A DNA stretch of 64,000 nt from Sphingobium sp. DEHP117 (GTDB taxonomy: Bacteria; Pseudomonadota; Alphaproteobacteria; Sphingomonadales; Sphingomonadaceae): assembly GCF_030867385.1 (NCBI RefSeq), contig NZ_JAPFBJ010000004.1, forward strand, positions 124,001 through 188,000, written 5' to 3'. Position 1 is the first letter of the stretch. The number at the start of each line of letters is the position of its first letter. Below the pieces are notes generated by a model. The model searched no databases. It saw only the letters and a program-made list of their open reading frames with translations, and was not told the DNA's origin. Position numbers and translations under genes: made by a program. This document shows positions 24,108 to 31,497 of the stretch, piece after piece.

Positions 24108-24620
24108 TCAAATCTCCTCGGGGAGGCGCTGTGCGGCCTCGGCGCTGCGGGGATAGCCTGCAGCCAGATTGCGGTGGAGTATCGCGAAGTCGGCGACCGG
24201 GAAGTGTCCGTCGGGGCCGGGCCGCGTGGCGAGGAGCGCCCCCATGACGATGTCGTCGATCGAGCTTCGCTCGACCTTGGGGGCCTCCCCGTCCTCATAG
24301 CAGACCGGCGCGGCGAAGCCGGCCTCGATCCAGCTGCCAAGGCCGTTCTCGACGGTCTCCGCATAGGTGGCGACGGTGGAATCGCGCCGCGTGGCGCTTG
24401 CATCGACCTTGAGACCGAGCGTGTAATAGACGCCGAAATCGTGCCGGTTGGTCAATGTGAGCAGCGCGCAGCCGTCAGGCGGCGGACCGAAACGGGCGAT
24501 GATTGCCGCGCGGTAGGTGGCGACCTCAAGGCGGTTCAATCGCTCGAAGTCGGATGTGTGCCCGAGCTGGGCGCAATCCTCGTTCGCTGGCGCGCCGCCC
24601 AGATCGATGATGTCGGACAT
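24108..24620 (-). CDS. Hypothetical plasmid protein, 170 aa
   Basis: The ATG at 24620 (MSDIIDLGGAPANEDCAQLG) follows GGAGAAGG. The product is soluble, with CALLTLTNRHDFGVYYTLGL in the middle suggesting a strand-rich core. It is the first gene of a tight minus-strand unit with the DUF6878- and DUF6915-like genes. No family is recognised. A pyrimidine tract on the plus strand at 24655-24671 lies about 40 bases upstream. Confidence 0.6.
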   Translation of the reverse strand: MSDIIDLGGAPANEDCAQLGHTSDFERLNRLEVATYRAAIIARFGPPPDGCALLTLTNRHDFGVYYTLGLKVDASATRRDSTVATYAETVENGLGSWIEAGFAAPVCYEDGEAPKVERSSIDDIVMGALLATRPGPDGHFPVADFAILHRNLAAGYPRSAEAAQRLPEEI

Positions 24621-24691
24621 GGCCTTCTCCAATTCGGTGAGCAACCAGCCCAAGCCCCCTCTCCTCTGCGGCCGCACGGCCGGGGAAATTG

Positions 24692-24723
24692 CGAAAAGCC
24701 CCCGCTCCGCGAAGAGCGAGGGC
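24692..24723 (-). terminator. Terminator of DUF736 gene copy 2
   Basis: On the minus strand GCCCTCGCTC pairs with GAGCGGGGGC (one U-G pair), followed by TTTTCGC. It begins 24 bases after the gene stop. Confidence 0.75.
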
Positions 24724-24746
24724 CTTTCGTGACTTGGCGTGTGCGA

Positions 24747-25211
24747 TCAGCCAGCGAAGGCATGGCTTGCGGAGGACTGTCCGAGGCCGGCTTCGGTGCC
24801 CTGTGTGGCGGGGCCGGCGGTCTCGTCGGCACCGGGCAGCGGCGGCAGGCCCTCGTCGGCCTTGGGCGCCATCTCCGAGGCGAGGTCGCGGCGGCGCGTC
24901 GGGCGCGACCACACGACGTTGTAGCTGCCGTCCTCCTGACGGAACGCCGACACGTAGAGCGGCGCGGCCAGGCTCGGATCCTCGATCTTGCCGTTGAGGA
25001 ACGCCTCGCCGGTGCTGTTGGAGGCAAGCTCGAACAGAGCACCCACCTGCACCCACGCCCGCGATGCCGACAGCGCCAGCACCTCGTACTTCGGCGCCTT
25101 CGGATTGGCCGAGTGCACCTCGCGCAGCGCAATCGTCATCGCGATCGCCAGCGTCGCGATCTTGCCGACGAAAATGCCGGCGTCATTCTGCTTGATCGAA
25201 CCGATATTCAT
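24747..25211 (-). CDS. DUF736 protein, copy 2
   Basis: This 154-residue protein starts MNIGSIKQNDAGIFVGKIAT at 25211 and is nearly identical to copy 1 over the DUF736 domain and linker; differences include a few residues near ELASNSTGEAF. It ends SSASHAFAG, without the Gln/Arg-rich tail of copy 1. The leader, start and coding region lie in the 591-bp direct repeat. The near-identity suggests recent duplication or gene conversion. The function of DUF736 is unknown. Confidence 0.9.
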   Translation of the reverse strand: MNIGSIKQNDAGIFVGKIATLAIAMTIALREVHSANPKAPKYEVLALSASRAWVQVGALFELASNSTGEAFLNGKIEDPSLAAPLYVSAFRQEDGSYNVVWSRPTRRRDLASEMAPKADEGLPPLPGADETAGPATQGTEAGLGQSSASHAFAG

Positions 25212-25345
25212 GGGAAAGTCTCCTGAAAGCCGGTCTCGAACACTGTGTCCGAGCCAACTTCCTCCTTCCCCACTCCCCTCCTCGGCCGTTCGGCCGAGCA
25301 GGCGCGCAAGCGCCATTTCCGAGGCCCGCTTCAGCGGCCTCGGGG
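24755..25345. repeat. 591-bp direct repeat, copy 2 (DUF736 gene and leader)
   Basis: This is the partner of 17968-18558, with the same orientation and the same length. The copies lie 6.8 kb apart, and recombination between them would remove nine to twelve plasmid genes. Confidence 0.9.
25235..25253. promoter_or_regulatory. 19-bp palindrome in DUF736 copy 2 leader
   Basis: Same sequence and position as 18448-18466, as part of the direct repeat. Confidence 0.5.
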
Positions 25346-25348
25346 GGT

Positions 25349-25675
25349 TTAGGAGCGAGTGCCGAAGAGACTCAATTTGGCTCGCGTCTGGTGGACGCCG
25401 TCCACCATCCCGATGGTCGCGTGCCGGTCGGCGGCGAGGGACGCCGCCAGCGTTTCGGGAATGTCCGCATAGGCTTCGACGACGCGGATCGCGGCCTCGG
25501 GGGTCGGCAGTTCCCCCGGCTCCGTGCCGAGCCAGATCGTTGCTTCGCCCTCGTCGGGCTCGTCTTCGGTGGGCGTGAAGACTTGCGCGAAGAAGCTCTG
25601 CAGCGGGCGATCCCATCCGATCACCGCCTTGATGACACCGTTTCCGGGCCTCGGCTTCAGTTCGTAGCGGCTCAT
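25349..25675 (-). CDS. Hypothetical protein, 108 aa
   Basis: The product (MSRYELKPRPGNGVIKAVIG) looks like a small beta-rich domain with WDRPLQSFFAQVF and IWLGTEPGELPTPEAAIRVV. The start at 25675 overlaps the stop of the upstream gene by ATGA. It ends three bases after the direct repeat. Together with 25672-25866 and the GHKL ATPase it forms a three-gene unit. No family is recognised. Confidence 0.6.
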   Translation of the reverse strand: MSRYELKPRPGNGVIKAVIGWDRPLQSFFAQVFTPTEDEPDEGEATIWLGTEPGELPTPEAAIRVVEAYADIPETLAASLAADRHATIGMVDGVHQTRAKLSLFGTRS

Positions 25676-25866
25676 GTCTGGCTCCTGCGGATACGATGGT
25701 TGACGTGCCGGGCCGCGCCTTCGGCGCTGCGCAGTGCCTTGCGAACGGCCCTGGCGGCACGCGGGGCGCCGCTCCTGGCGAGAAGGTTACGCGCGGCGCG
25801 CAGATGGTCAATCGCCTCCGCCACGGCGGCGCGATCGGCCGGCGCCGCTCGTTTGATGGATCGCAT
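25672..25866 (-). CDS. Small helical protein, 64 aa
   Basis: The ATG at 25866 follows GGAGG. The product MRSIKRAAPADRAAVAEAID is very basic and alanine-rich, a predicted helical hairpin that could bind nucleic acid. It lies 23 bases after the GHKL ATPase gene and overlaps the 108-aa gene by four bases. The function is unknown. Confidence 0.55.
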   Translation of the reverse strand: MRSIKRAAPADRAAVAEAIDHLRAARNLLARSGAPRAARAVRKALRSAEGAARHVNHRIRRSQT

Positions 25867-25889
25867 GGCTTGGTCCTCCAATTATGCCG

Positions 25890-27551
25890 TCAGGATGCCG
25901 CCACCTGGTTGGTGGGCTGGAGCTCGATGGCGATCGCGTCGCGGCCGATCACCGCCGAGAACTGCCGGCCTTCGGGCACGAACCATTGGGCGCGATAAGC
26001 GATGATCGCCCGCAGGCGCTCGACGAGCGCGGCATCGTCGCCGAGCAGAAGGCGGGTAGCCATTTCCCTGGCGTCGAGAAGGAAGCGGTCGTTTTGGGTC
26101 TCCCAGCTATCAGCGTCGCGATCGTCGCTCGCGCAGAAGCAAGCGGCTTCCAGCAGATCAACCAGCTCCTCGGGCGAGACGGCGTCGCGAGAGCCCAGCA
26201 GGATATTCGCATCTTCGAAGGTCCAGAACAGGCCATCGTCATATTCGATGACGACAGGTGCCGGGACGGTAATCGTTTCGGGCTGCGGACCTGTGATTTC
26301 AAGCACGAGGTCGAGCCGTTCGACCGGGCCGCTTTCGAGACCGGGTAGCTCGGTGCAGTCGAAGACATGGGCGCGGCCATCGCGCTCGATCTCGAAGCGG
26401 AGCGCGGCGATGCGCTGCAGTGCGTCGTACCAGCTATATCCGGCCATGGCAGTGTCGGGGTCAGCCAAGCGTCCTCTCAGACGGCCATCGCGGGCAAGCG
26501 CGAACGCCGCGCATTGTTCGAGTGGCGGACCGAAGTCATCGACGAGCATCAGGTTATCGGCGGGGATGAGCCCCTGACTCTCGCGCCCGCTGTTCTGGTC
26601 GGCAGTCGCCGGGATCCATGCCCGCAAGAGCGGCGTCGCCTCGGGCAGATCGACGCCAAGCTGGGCGGCCTCGGTCCACTGCGCATGAGACAGTCGATGG
26701 CTGCCGAGCGAGGCGATGTGCCGGTAGATCGTCTTGAGCACCCTATTGCGAAGCGCTTCGAGGGCGGCGTTTTCGACCATCTCCTTGCGGGCCGGCAGGA
26801 CGAGCTGCAGGGCCGGCGCATCGACGATATCGACCCGGGCCCACCAATGGCGATCCTTCTCGTCGACTGACGGCAGGACGCAAGGAACCGTGAGGCCGTG
26901 AAAATTGATGCGCGGTTGATGGGGCGTCGTGCGCCCGTCGGTGAACAGGCCGATCCGCACGCCATCGACCTCCTCGACCACATCGGCCCCGGCGAGCCAG
27001 TCGGCTTGCGTAAGGGGTACGCCGTTGAAACGGATCGGTGTGGGACAATAGCGCGCCGCGCCGCTGGCCACTGCTTCGAGATTCCTAGTGCAATCGTCGT
27101 CGAGCAGAAGACGGATTGCAGTTCCGAAGCCATGATCGCAGGGGGCGACAGCTATCGGTGCGCCCGATTCCCAATGGTCTGGTCCGATGGTGATAGCCCA
27201 GCCCTCGCCCGGACCGCGCGGGCAGGAGCGGATTTCGACATGGCGACCGGCAAGGCTGAAGACGCCCATGCCGGCAGGGTCTTCGCGCCGCGCGATGTTG
27301 TCGTCCCAGCCCGAGCGCCCGAGCGCCAGGATCACGGCGGGATCGGCGATACCCGCGCCGTCATCCGCGATGACAAGCCAGCTCTGCCCGTCGGCCTCGG
27401 CAACATCGAGATCGATGACCGTCGCGCCGGCTCTGCGCGAATTCTGGATGAGCTCAGCCAGGGTGTCGACCAGCGTGTTGTTGAAGAGGCGCGTCACCTT
27501 GGTGATCGCGGCGGGATCGACCTGGCTGTGGATGACGGTGGGAAGGGGCAT
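25890..27551 (-). CDS. GHKL-type ATPase of unknown role
   Basis: The 553-residue protein has a Hsp90/MutL/gyrase-like ATP-binding fold at its N-terminus: N-box AELIQNSRRAGA around 32-43, DDGAGI at 63-68 and GMGVFSLAGRHV at 94-105. The remaining 400 residues are not a histidine kinase, MutL or gyrase region that I recognise. Proteins of this kind on mobile elements include MORC-like and anti-phage ATPases, but many are uncharacterised. The start at 27551 follows CAGGAG. It leads a three-gene unit with 25672-25866 and 25349-25675. Confidence 0.8.
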   Translation of the reverse strand: MPLPTVIHSQVDPAAITKVTRLFNNTLVDTLAELIQNSRRAGATVIDLDVAEADGQSWLVIADDGAGIADPAVILALGRSGWDDNIARREDPAGMGVFSLAGRHVEIRSCPRGPGEGWAITIGPDHWESGAPIAVAPCDHGFGTAIRLLLDDDCTRNLEAVASGAARYCPTPIRFNGVPLTQADWLAGADVVEEVDGVRIGLFTDGRTTPHQPRINFHGLTVPCVLPSVDEKDRHWWARVDIVDAPALQLVLPARKEMVENAALEALRNRVLKTIYRHIASLGSHRLSHAQWTEAAQLGVDLPEATPLLRAWIPATADQNSGRESQGLIPADNLMLVDDFGPPLEQCAAFALARDGRLRGRLADPDTAMAGYSWYDALQRIAALRFEIERDGRAHVFDCTELPGLESGPVERLDLVLEITGPQPETITVPAPVVIEYDDGLFWTFEDANILLGSRDAVSPEELVDLLEAACFCASDDRDADSWETQNDRFLLDAREMATRLLLGDDAALVERLRAIIAYRAQWFVPEGRQFSAVIGRDAIAIELQPTNQVAAS

Positions 27552-27554
27552 CGG

Positions 27555-27744
27555 GGTCTCCTGGACAAGAGCGGACCTGCTCCCCCGGCCCTCCCCTTCT
27601 CCCCTTTCGCAACCGATCAGGCACAGCGGCGCTGGTCTCGGCCTCGGTCTCGATGTGGACGTAGCGCTCGCCGTTCGGACGCCGCTTGCGGATATGGAGT
27701 TTCCTCGGGACGGCGATTTCGGATGGGAGGACCAGAGCGCGCGG
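27555..27744 (-). other. Coding-like sequence after the stop of the 27745-28047 gene
   Basis: Reading on in frame after the TGA at 27745 gives ALVLPSEIAVPRKLHIRKRR followed by PNGERYVHIETEAETSAA. This has the look of real protein but has no ATG, GTG or TTG at its start. It could be the old tail of the preceding gene, cut off by a stop mutation, or a gene with an unusual start. It runs into the GHKL ATPase leader. Confidence 0.35.
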
Positions 27745-28047
27745 TCAGGTGCCGGACGCGATCTGGTTATCGTACAGTGGCCGGTCGTCCGGACGCCACT
27801 CGCCTGGAAGCCAGATACGGCCGTTGTAGCTGATGCGGCCGACAGGCATGTGTTCGAGGAGCAGGGTGGCTTCAGGGAACATACTTGCGCCCAGGCCGTT
27901 CATGTCCCGCCGATCGCAGTAAAGGCGCGAGGCGTCAGCCCAGTCAGCCGCCCAGATGTCGGGATAGCCCTTCTGCACGATACGGAATGGTCGGCGCCGA
28001 CGCGGAGGGCTCTGGCAGACGGCGCCGCCCTTGACGATGAGGGCCAT
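27745..28047 (-). CDS. Hypothetical plasmid protein, 100 aa
   Basis: The product (MALIVKGGAVCQSPPRRRRP) continues with FRIVQKGYPDIWAADWADAS and contains ISYNGRIWLPGEWRPDDRPL. The start at 28047 lies three bases after the stop of the upstream gene, so the two are coupled. The frame may originally have been longer, because the sequence beyond the stop is still coding-like. The function is unknown. Confidence 0.55.
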   Translation of the reverse strand: MALIVKGGAVCQSPPRRRRPFRIVQKGYPDIWAADWADASRLYCDRRDMNGLGASMFPEATLLLEHMPVGRISYNGRIWLPGEWRPDDRPLYDNQIASGT

Positions 28048-28050
28048 GTC

Positions 28051-28755
28051 TCACGCGGCCTTTTGCACTATCCACTCGTACAGCAGATGGGCGTCCGGCT
28101 CATATTCCGATCCGATCGAGATGCGAACGAACTTGCCATCGCACGCGAAAGCCGACGCCCGCGGGAAACCGAGATAGGATTTGCCTTCGAGGATCAGATC
28201 GCCCGAGCGCACCTTGGTGATCGTCCGCGTGGTCCCAATTGCGCGATGCCCTGCCGGCGCATCGACCAGTTTGAGGGCGTCGCCCGCTTTTACGCGCTTC
28301 TTGAAGGCGGCCAGCGATACGATCGCGTCGACCGGATTCTTCAGTCCGTTGCGTTTCGCGAGCGCCGACCAATAAACCTGTCCAATGCGCGCTTCGCAGT
28401 AGAAGGAGCAGGACCAGAAGTCCTGTAGAGGGTTGGTGCGGGTAGTTCCGAACCGCTCCATCTGGTCGCGGATCGCGACCTGCGCGGCCTCCTGAGCGTC
28501 ACGCCCGGTCAGATCCTCGGGCCAGTCGAGGATCTCAGCGGTGATCTTGCGTCCTCCCGCGAATTTCTGGGTCTGGATCGCAAAGGACGCGTTCGGAAAG
28601 CACCGCGCCAGATGCGGTTCGATGCGGCCAGCGAGGGTCGCAAGATTATCACTGGGACGATAGAGATCGCCCTGATAATGGAAGTTGCCTCGATCGTCAT
28701 ATGGGGTCTGGCTATAGAGGCGCGCGGGCGCGCCCGACGAAGTGGTGTCGGTCAT
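28051..28755 (-). CDS. Hypothetical plasmid protein, 234 aa
   Basis: The ATG at 28755 follows GAGGAAAT. The 234-residue product (MTDTTSSGAPARLYSQTPYD) has a strand-helix pattern with FAIQTQKFAGGRKITAEILD and a C-terminal SIGSEYEPDAHLLYEWIVQK. It is basic and soluble. Similar proteins sit in plasmid accessory operons, but I cannot name the family. It is first in a two-gene unit and diverges from the MucR-like gene. Confidence 0.6.
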   Translation of the reverse strand: MTDTTSSGAPARLYSQTPYDDRGNFHYQGDLYRPSDNLATLAGRIEPHLARCFPNASFAIQTQKFAGGRKITAEILDWPEDLTGRDAQEAAQVAIRDQMERFGTTRTNPLQDFWSCSFYCEARIGQVYWSALAKRNGLKNPVDAIVSLAAFKKRVKAGDALKLVDAPAGHRAIGTTRTITKVRSGDLILEGKSYLGFPRASAFACDGKFVRISIGSEYEPDAHLLYEWIVQKAA

Positions 28756-29086
28756 TACATATTTCCTCGGATGATTGGTTTTCCGCCGTTCGCGGGCGGA
28801 GAATGTCAGGCGCCCGGAAGAGACGCCTCGATTTCGTTGGTGAGAGGCTCTTCACTCAATGCAGCTTCATTTGCTTGAGCAGGTGAAGGAGAAAGAGCCC
28901 CTCAACGAAGCTGTCCGCCATAAATTTTCTCGATGAGACAGTTGCGCGGCCCAATCGCCACGCCATCCATGAGTTTCTTTCTCCCTCCCTTTGACTTGCA
29001 CGCCGAATGACGGCACGTATCTGTTTACGCTTGCGCAATCACGCATGGGTCAAGACCAGTCTATCCAAACAAAAGAAGGAACCTGC
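28756..29086. other. Divergent intergenic region with a long imperfect hairpin
   Basis: There is no convincing gene. Three consecutive helices form a hairpin at 28846-28899: GGCTC/GAGCC, TTCAC/GTGAA and TCAA/TTGA, with the bulged bases on one side only. Another stem TCCGCC/GGCGGA lies near 28788-28803. A TTGACT box at 28991-28996 may be part of the MucR-like gene promoter. A purine-rich tract faces the minus strand at 28978-28990. Confidence 0.45.
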
Positions 29087-30013
29087 ATGGCCGAGGCCGA
29101 ACAGTCGGACGTGATGTCTCTGACCGTGGCGCTGCTCAGCGCCTATTTTGCGAACAACACCGTGCCGAGCAGCGAACTGCCCGCGCTGGTCGAGGGAACT
29201 CGAAAAGCCTTGTTGGGCGATGCACCAGTGGTGTCGCCAGCCCCTGAAGAGACAGTGTCCGCGCCGGTGTCAGTTGAACCAGCGGCTGTGCCGCCGACAC
29301 CAGCCCCCGAGTTCAAGCCAGCGGTGACGGTAGATGCAAGCCTTGCGTCGCCCGATCAGATACTGAGCCTGATCGACGGCAAGCCTTATAAGTCCCTGAA
29401 ACGCCATCTCTCGACTCACGGCCTGACGCCCGCAGAATATCGCGCGCGCTATGATCTGCCCGCGGACTATCCCATGGTCGCACCCGGTTATTCCGCCGCG
29501 CGCCGGGAGGCCGCCCTGAAACTTGGTCTTGGCGGCAAGCGGAAGGACGTCGCCGCTAATCCGGCGCTAGCCGAGGCGGGCAGCGAAGCCCCGGCAGCCG
29601 AAGTGGCGCCTGCGGAAGTGGTCGCGGAAGTGCCCGCGCCGGTGCGCAAGGCTCGAGTGAATGCCTCTGCCCCGGCAACTAAGGCGAAGCCCAATGCCGT
29701 AGCCGGGAAGGGCAAGCCCAGCGCTGTCGCCGAGACCGTTGCGGCGCCGGCAGGCGAGCCGGCCCCAACGCCCGAAGCGACTGCCAGCGAAGCTGCGCAA
29801 GTGAAGGCGACGCCCGCTCGCGGGCCGCGCGCGAAGGCAGCCCCTGCAAAGGCCTCGCCAAAAACGTCGAACGCCAAGGCCGCCATCGGCAAAGGGAAAC
29901 CGGCAGCGGCTGTCGAGCCTGCAAAGCCAAAGCGCAGCCGTGCGACGAAAGCTGACACCCCGCCGACAGCACCGGTCGAAATCGCTCCTGCTGAAACGGC
30001 CTCGGCAGAATAA
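29087..30013 (+). CDS. MucR/Ros-like regulator with histone-like C-terminal tail
   Basis: The ATG at 29087 follows AAGAAGGAA. Residues 1-150 are MucR-like: a helical N-terminus (VMSLTVALLSAYFANNTVP), then LSLIDGKPYKSLKRHLSTHG and YDLPADYPMVAPGYSAARRE, the normal DNA-binding core. The two zinc-binding cysteines of Ros-type fingers are absent, while the histidines of HLSTH remain. Residues 155-308 are an unusual Ala/Pro/Lys tail with AKP-type repeats like histone H1. MucR proteins bridge AT-rich DNA and silence genes; this one may silence the plasmid or its cargo. It diverges from the 28051-28755 gene. Confidence 0.85.
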   Translation: MAEAEQSDVMSLTVALLSAYFANNTVPSSELPALVEGTRKALLGDAPVVSPAPEETVSAPVSVEPAAVPPTPAPEFKPAVTVDASLASPDQILSLIDGKPYKSLKRHLSTHGLTPAEYRARYDLPADYPMVAPGYSAARREAALKLGLGGKRKDVAANPALAEAGSEAPAAEVAPAEVVAEVPAPVRKARVNASAPATKAKPNAVAGKGKPSAVAETVAAPAGEPAPTPEATASEAAQVKATPARGPRAKAAPAKASPKTSNAKAAIGKGKPAAAVEPAKPKRSRATKADTPPTAPVEIAPAETASAE

Positions 30014-30080
30014 TGCTATGGTCCGAGCGCGGTGACGCAACCGGACCATCACCGTTCACAGGGGTGGCGAGCCACCTGCT

Positions 30081-30851
30081 TTAGCACAGGGAAACGACCT
30101 TCATAGGTAGCGGGATCGGAACGCTGTACCCGGTGGCAAGATTCACGAAGGCGCCGGCGTGGCCAATCGACCCGCGTCCGAGCAGATCGAACAGGAGCGC
30201 CAGCGCGTGGCTCGCAAGCACCCGGTTGACGAAGAGCGACTGGCGCTCGAGCGCCTCGGCGACCGAACAGGAGGGCGCATCGTCTTCGGCCAGGCCCTCG
30301 TCGGCGAGTTCGGGAAAAGCCTCGAGCACCGTTGGAAGGCGATTATCGTCGCGGCCGGTTCCACGGCCCGGGCATCCGATCAGATATTGGCCGTCGCTGG
30401 CGCGGTTGCCGAGGTCCAACCAATAGATGGGCGGGTTCCGCGCATCCTGCAGCGCCGCGCCCAGCGCGCGGCGGGCCGAGGCCGTGTCGACGCAGCTGAT
30501 GAGCACATGGCTGTTGTCGACGCCGATCGCTCCGGGTGCGCGGCCGTGGACCGCCTTCCAGGCCAGACCATGGGCAAGGTTGATCCGTTCGGTCAGCGTC
30601 CTCGCCTTCGAATTGCCGAGATCGCAGCGGTAGAAGGGCTGGCGGCCGAGATTCGCCTCGGTGACGATGTCTTCGTCGACCACGGTGACCTCGAGCGAGC
30701 GTGAGGAAATTGCGCGCAATGCGGTATCGAGCGAGGCGAGCCCCATCAGCATTTGCGCTCCGTTTCCACCGCATCCCACGAGCAGGATTCGGACAGCGCT
30801 GTTGTCGAAGGCGGCGGGAAGATAGTGGCGCTTGGGGCTCTCAGGCTGCAT
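30081..30851 (-). CDS. PRTRC system ThiF-family (E1-like) protein
   Basis: This 256-residue protein has a ThiF/MoeB/E1-type adenylation fold: LLVGCGGNGAQMLMGL is the nucleotide-binding loop, NLGRQPFYRCDLGNSKA carries the conserved arginine, and CVDTASAR follows. A cysteine in APSCSVAEAL is in the place expected for a catalytic or structural cysteine. In the PRTRC cassette it is thought to activate a ubiquitin-like partner (protein C here). It is last in the minus-strand cassette and overlaps protein A by 106 bases. Confidence 0.9.
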   Translation of the reverse strand: MQPESPKRHYLPAAFDNSAVRILLVGCGGNGAQMLMGLASLDTALRAISSRSLEVTVVDEDIVTEANLGRQPFYRCDLGNSKARTLTERINLAHGLAWKAVHGRAPGAIGVDNSHVLISCVDTASARRALGAALQDARNPPIYWLDLGNRASDGQYLIGCPGRGTGRDDNRLPTVLEAFPELADEGLAEDDAPSCSVAEALERQSLFVNRVLASHALALLFDLLGRGSIGHAGAFVNLATGYSVPIPLPMKVVSLC

Positions 30852-31495
30852 GGATTGTCTCCGGAAAATGGACTGCGCGGTACGGCCAGGAACATGCCGC
30901 CCGCGCAGAGCCGCGCTGCCATGACCGGACCCGCCGGGTGGTCGAGCCGGCCGACGACGAGTGAAATCTTGGTGGCATGGGCATCGTCAGCATCGTCGGT
31001 CGCGCTGAAATAGGCCGGACCGCGCCCGTGACTGTGCATGTCGCAGACGACATGCCAACTAGGCTCGCAGGCCGGGGGCCGGTAGACGAGGCGCGTCGGC
31101 GTCGCTTCATCGATCTGCGGAAAATGCACGGTGAATTCGGCCGTCGCCTCGTTCCACAGGATGAAGGCGGCTGCCTCGTTGGGCAGGGCGGCACGGAAAT
31201 GGTCCAGGACGGCCGCGAGATGCTCACCCGGGACCCGGCCGCAGCGCAATTCGGCCTGGGGGTCGCCCATGCTGCCATAGGGGAGATGGGCTGCGAATGG
31301 CGGCGACAGAGGCGCATCAAGCGCCAGCCAGGGACGACGCAATATGAGCATCGCCCCATCGGCCCCCACGGCGAGCCCGTGTCCGGCCCGACTGCTGCGA
31401 AGCGCATCGAGCCCAGGCGATCGGCCTATGGGCGGAACAGGATAGCAGGGAACGGCGGCGAGCAGCGCGGCCGCGGTCGGATCATCGGCGAGCAT
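30746..31495 (-). CDS. PRTRC system protein A (JAB/JAMM-like)
   Basis: I use the ATG at 31495 because GGGAG stands six bases upstream; the ATG at 31501 overlaps that site. The 249-residue protein holds the JAMM metalloprotease pattern HSHGRGPAYFSATD, exactly HxH-x10-D, in its second half. JAMM proteins cut isopeptide or peptide bonds at ubiquitin-like tails. The last 35 residues (after about PRSPFSGDN) overlap the ThiF gene in another frame and look less protein-like, so the original stop may have been earlier. It overlaps neither protein B nor its stop. Confidence 0.85.
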   Translation of the reverse strand: MLADDPTAAALLAAVPCYPVPPIGRSPGLDALRSSRAGHGLAVGADGAMLILRRPWLALDAPLSPPFAAHLPYGSMGDPQAELRCGRVPGEHLAAVLDHFRAALPNEAAAFILWNEATAEFTVHFPQIDEATPTRLVYRPPACEPSWHVVCDMHSHGRGPAYFSATDDADDAHATKISLVVGRLDHPAGPVMAARLCAGGMFLAVPRSPFSGDNPCSLRAPSATIFPPPSTTALSESCSWDAVETERKC

Positions 31496-31497
31496 GG

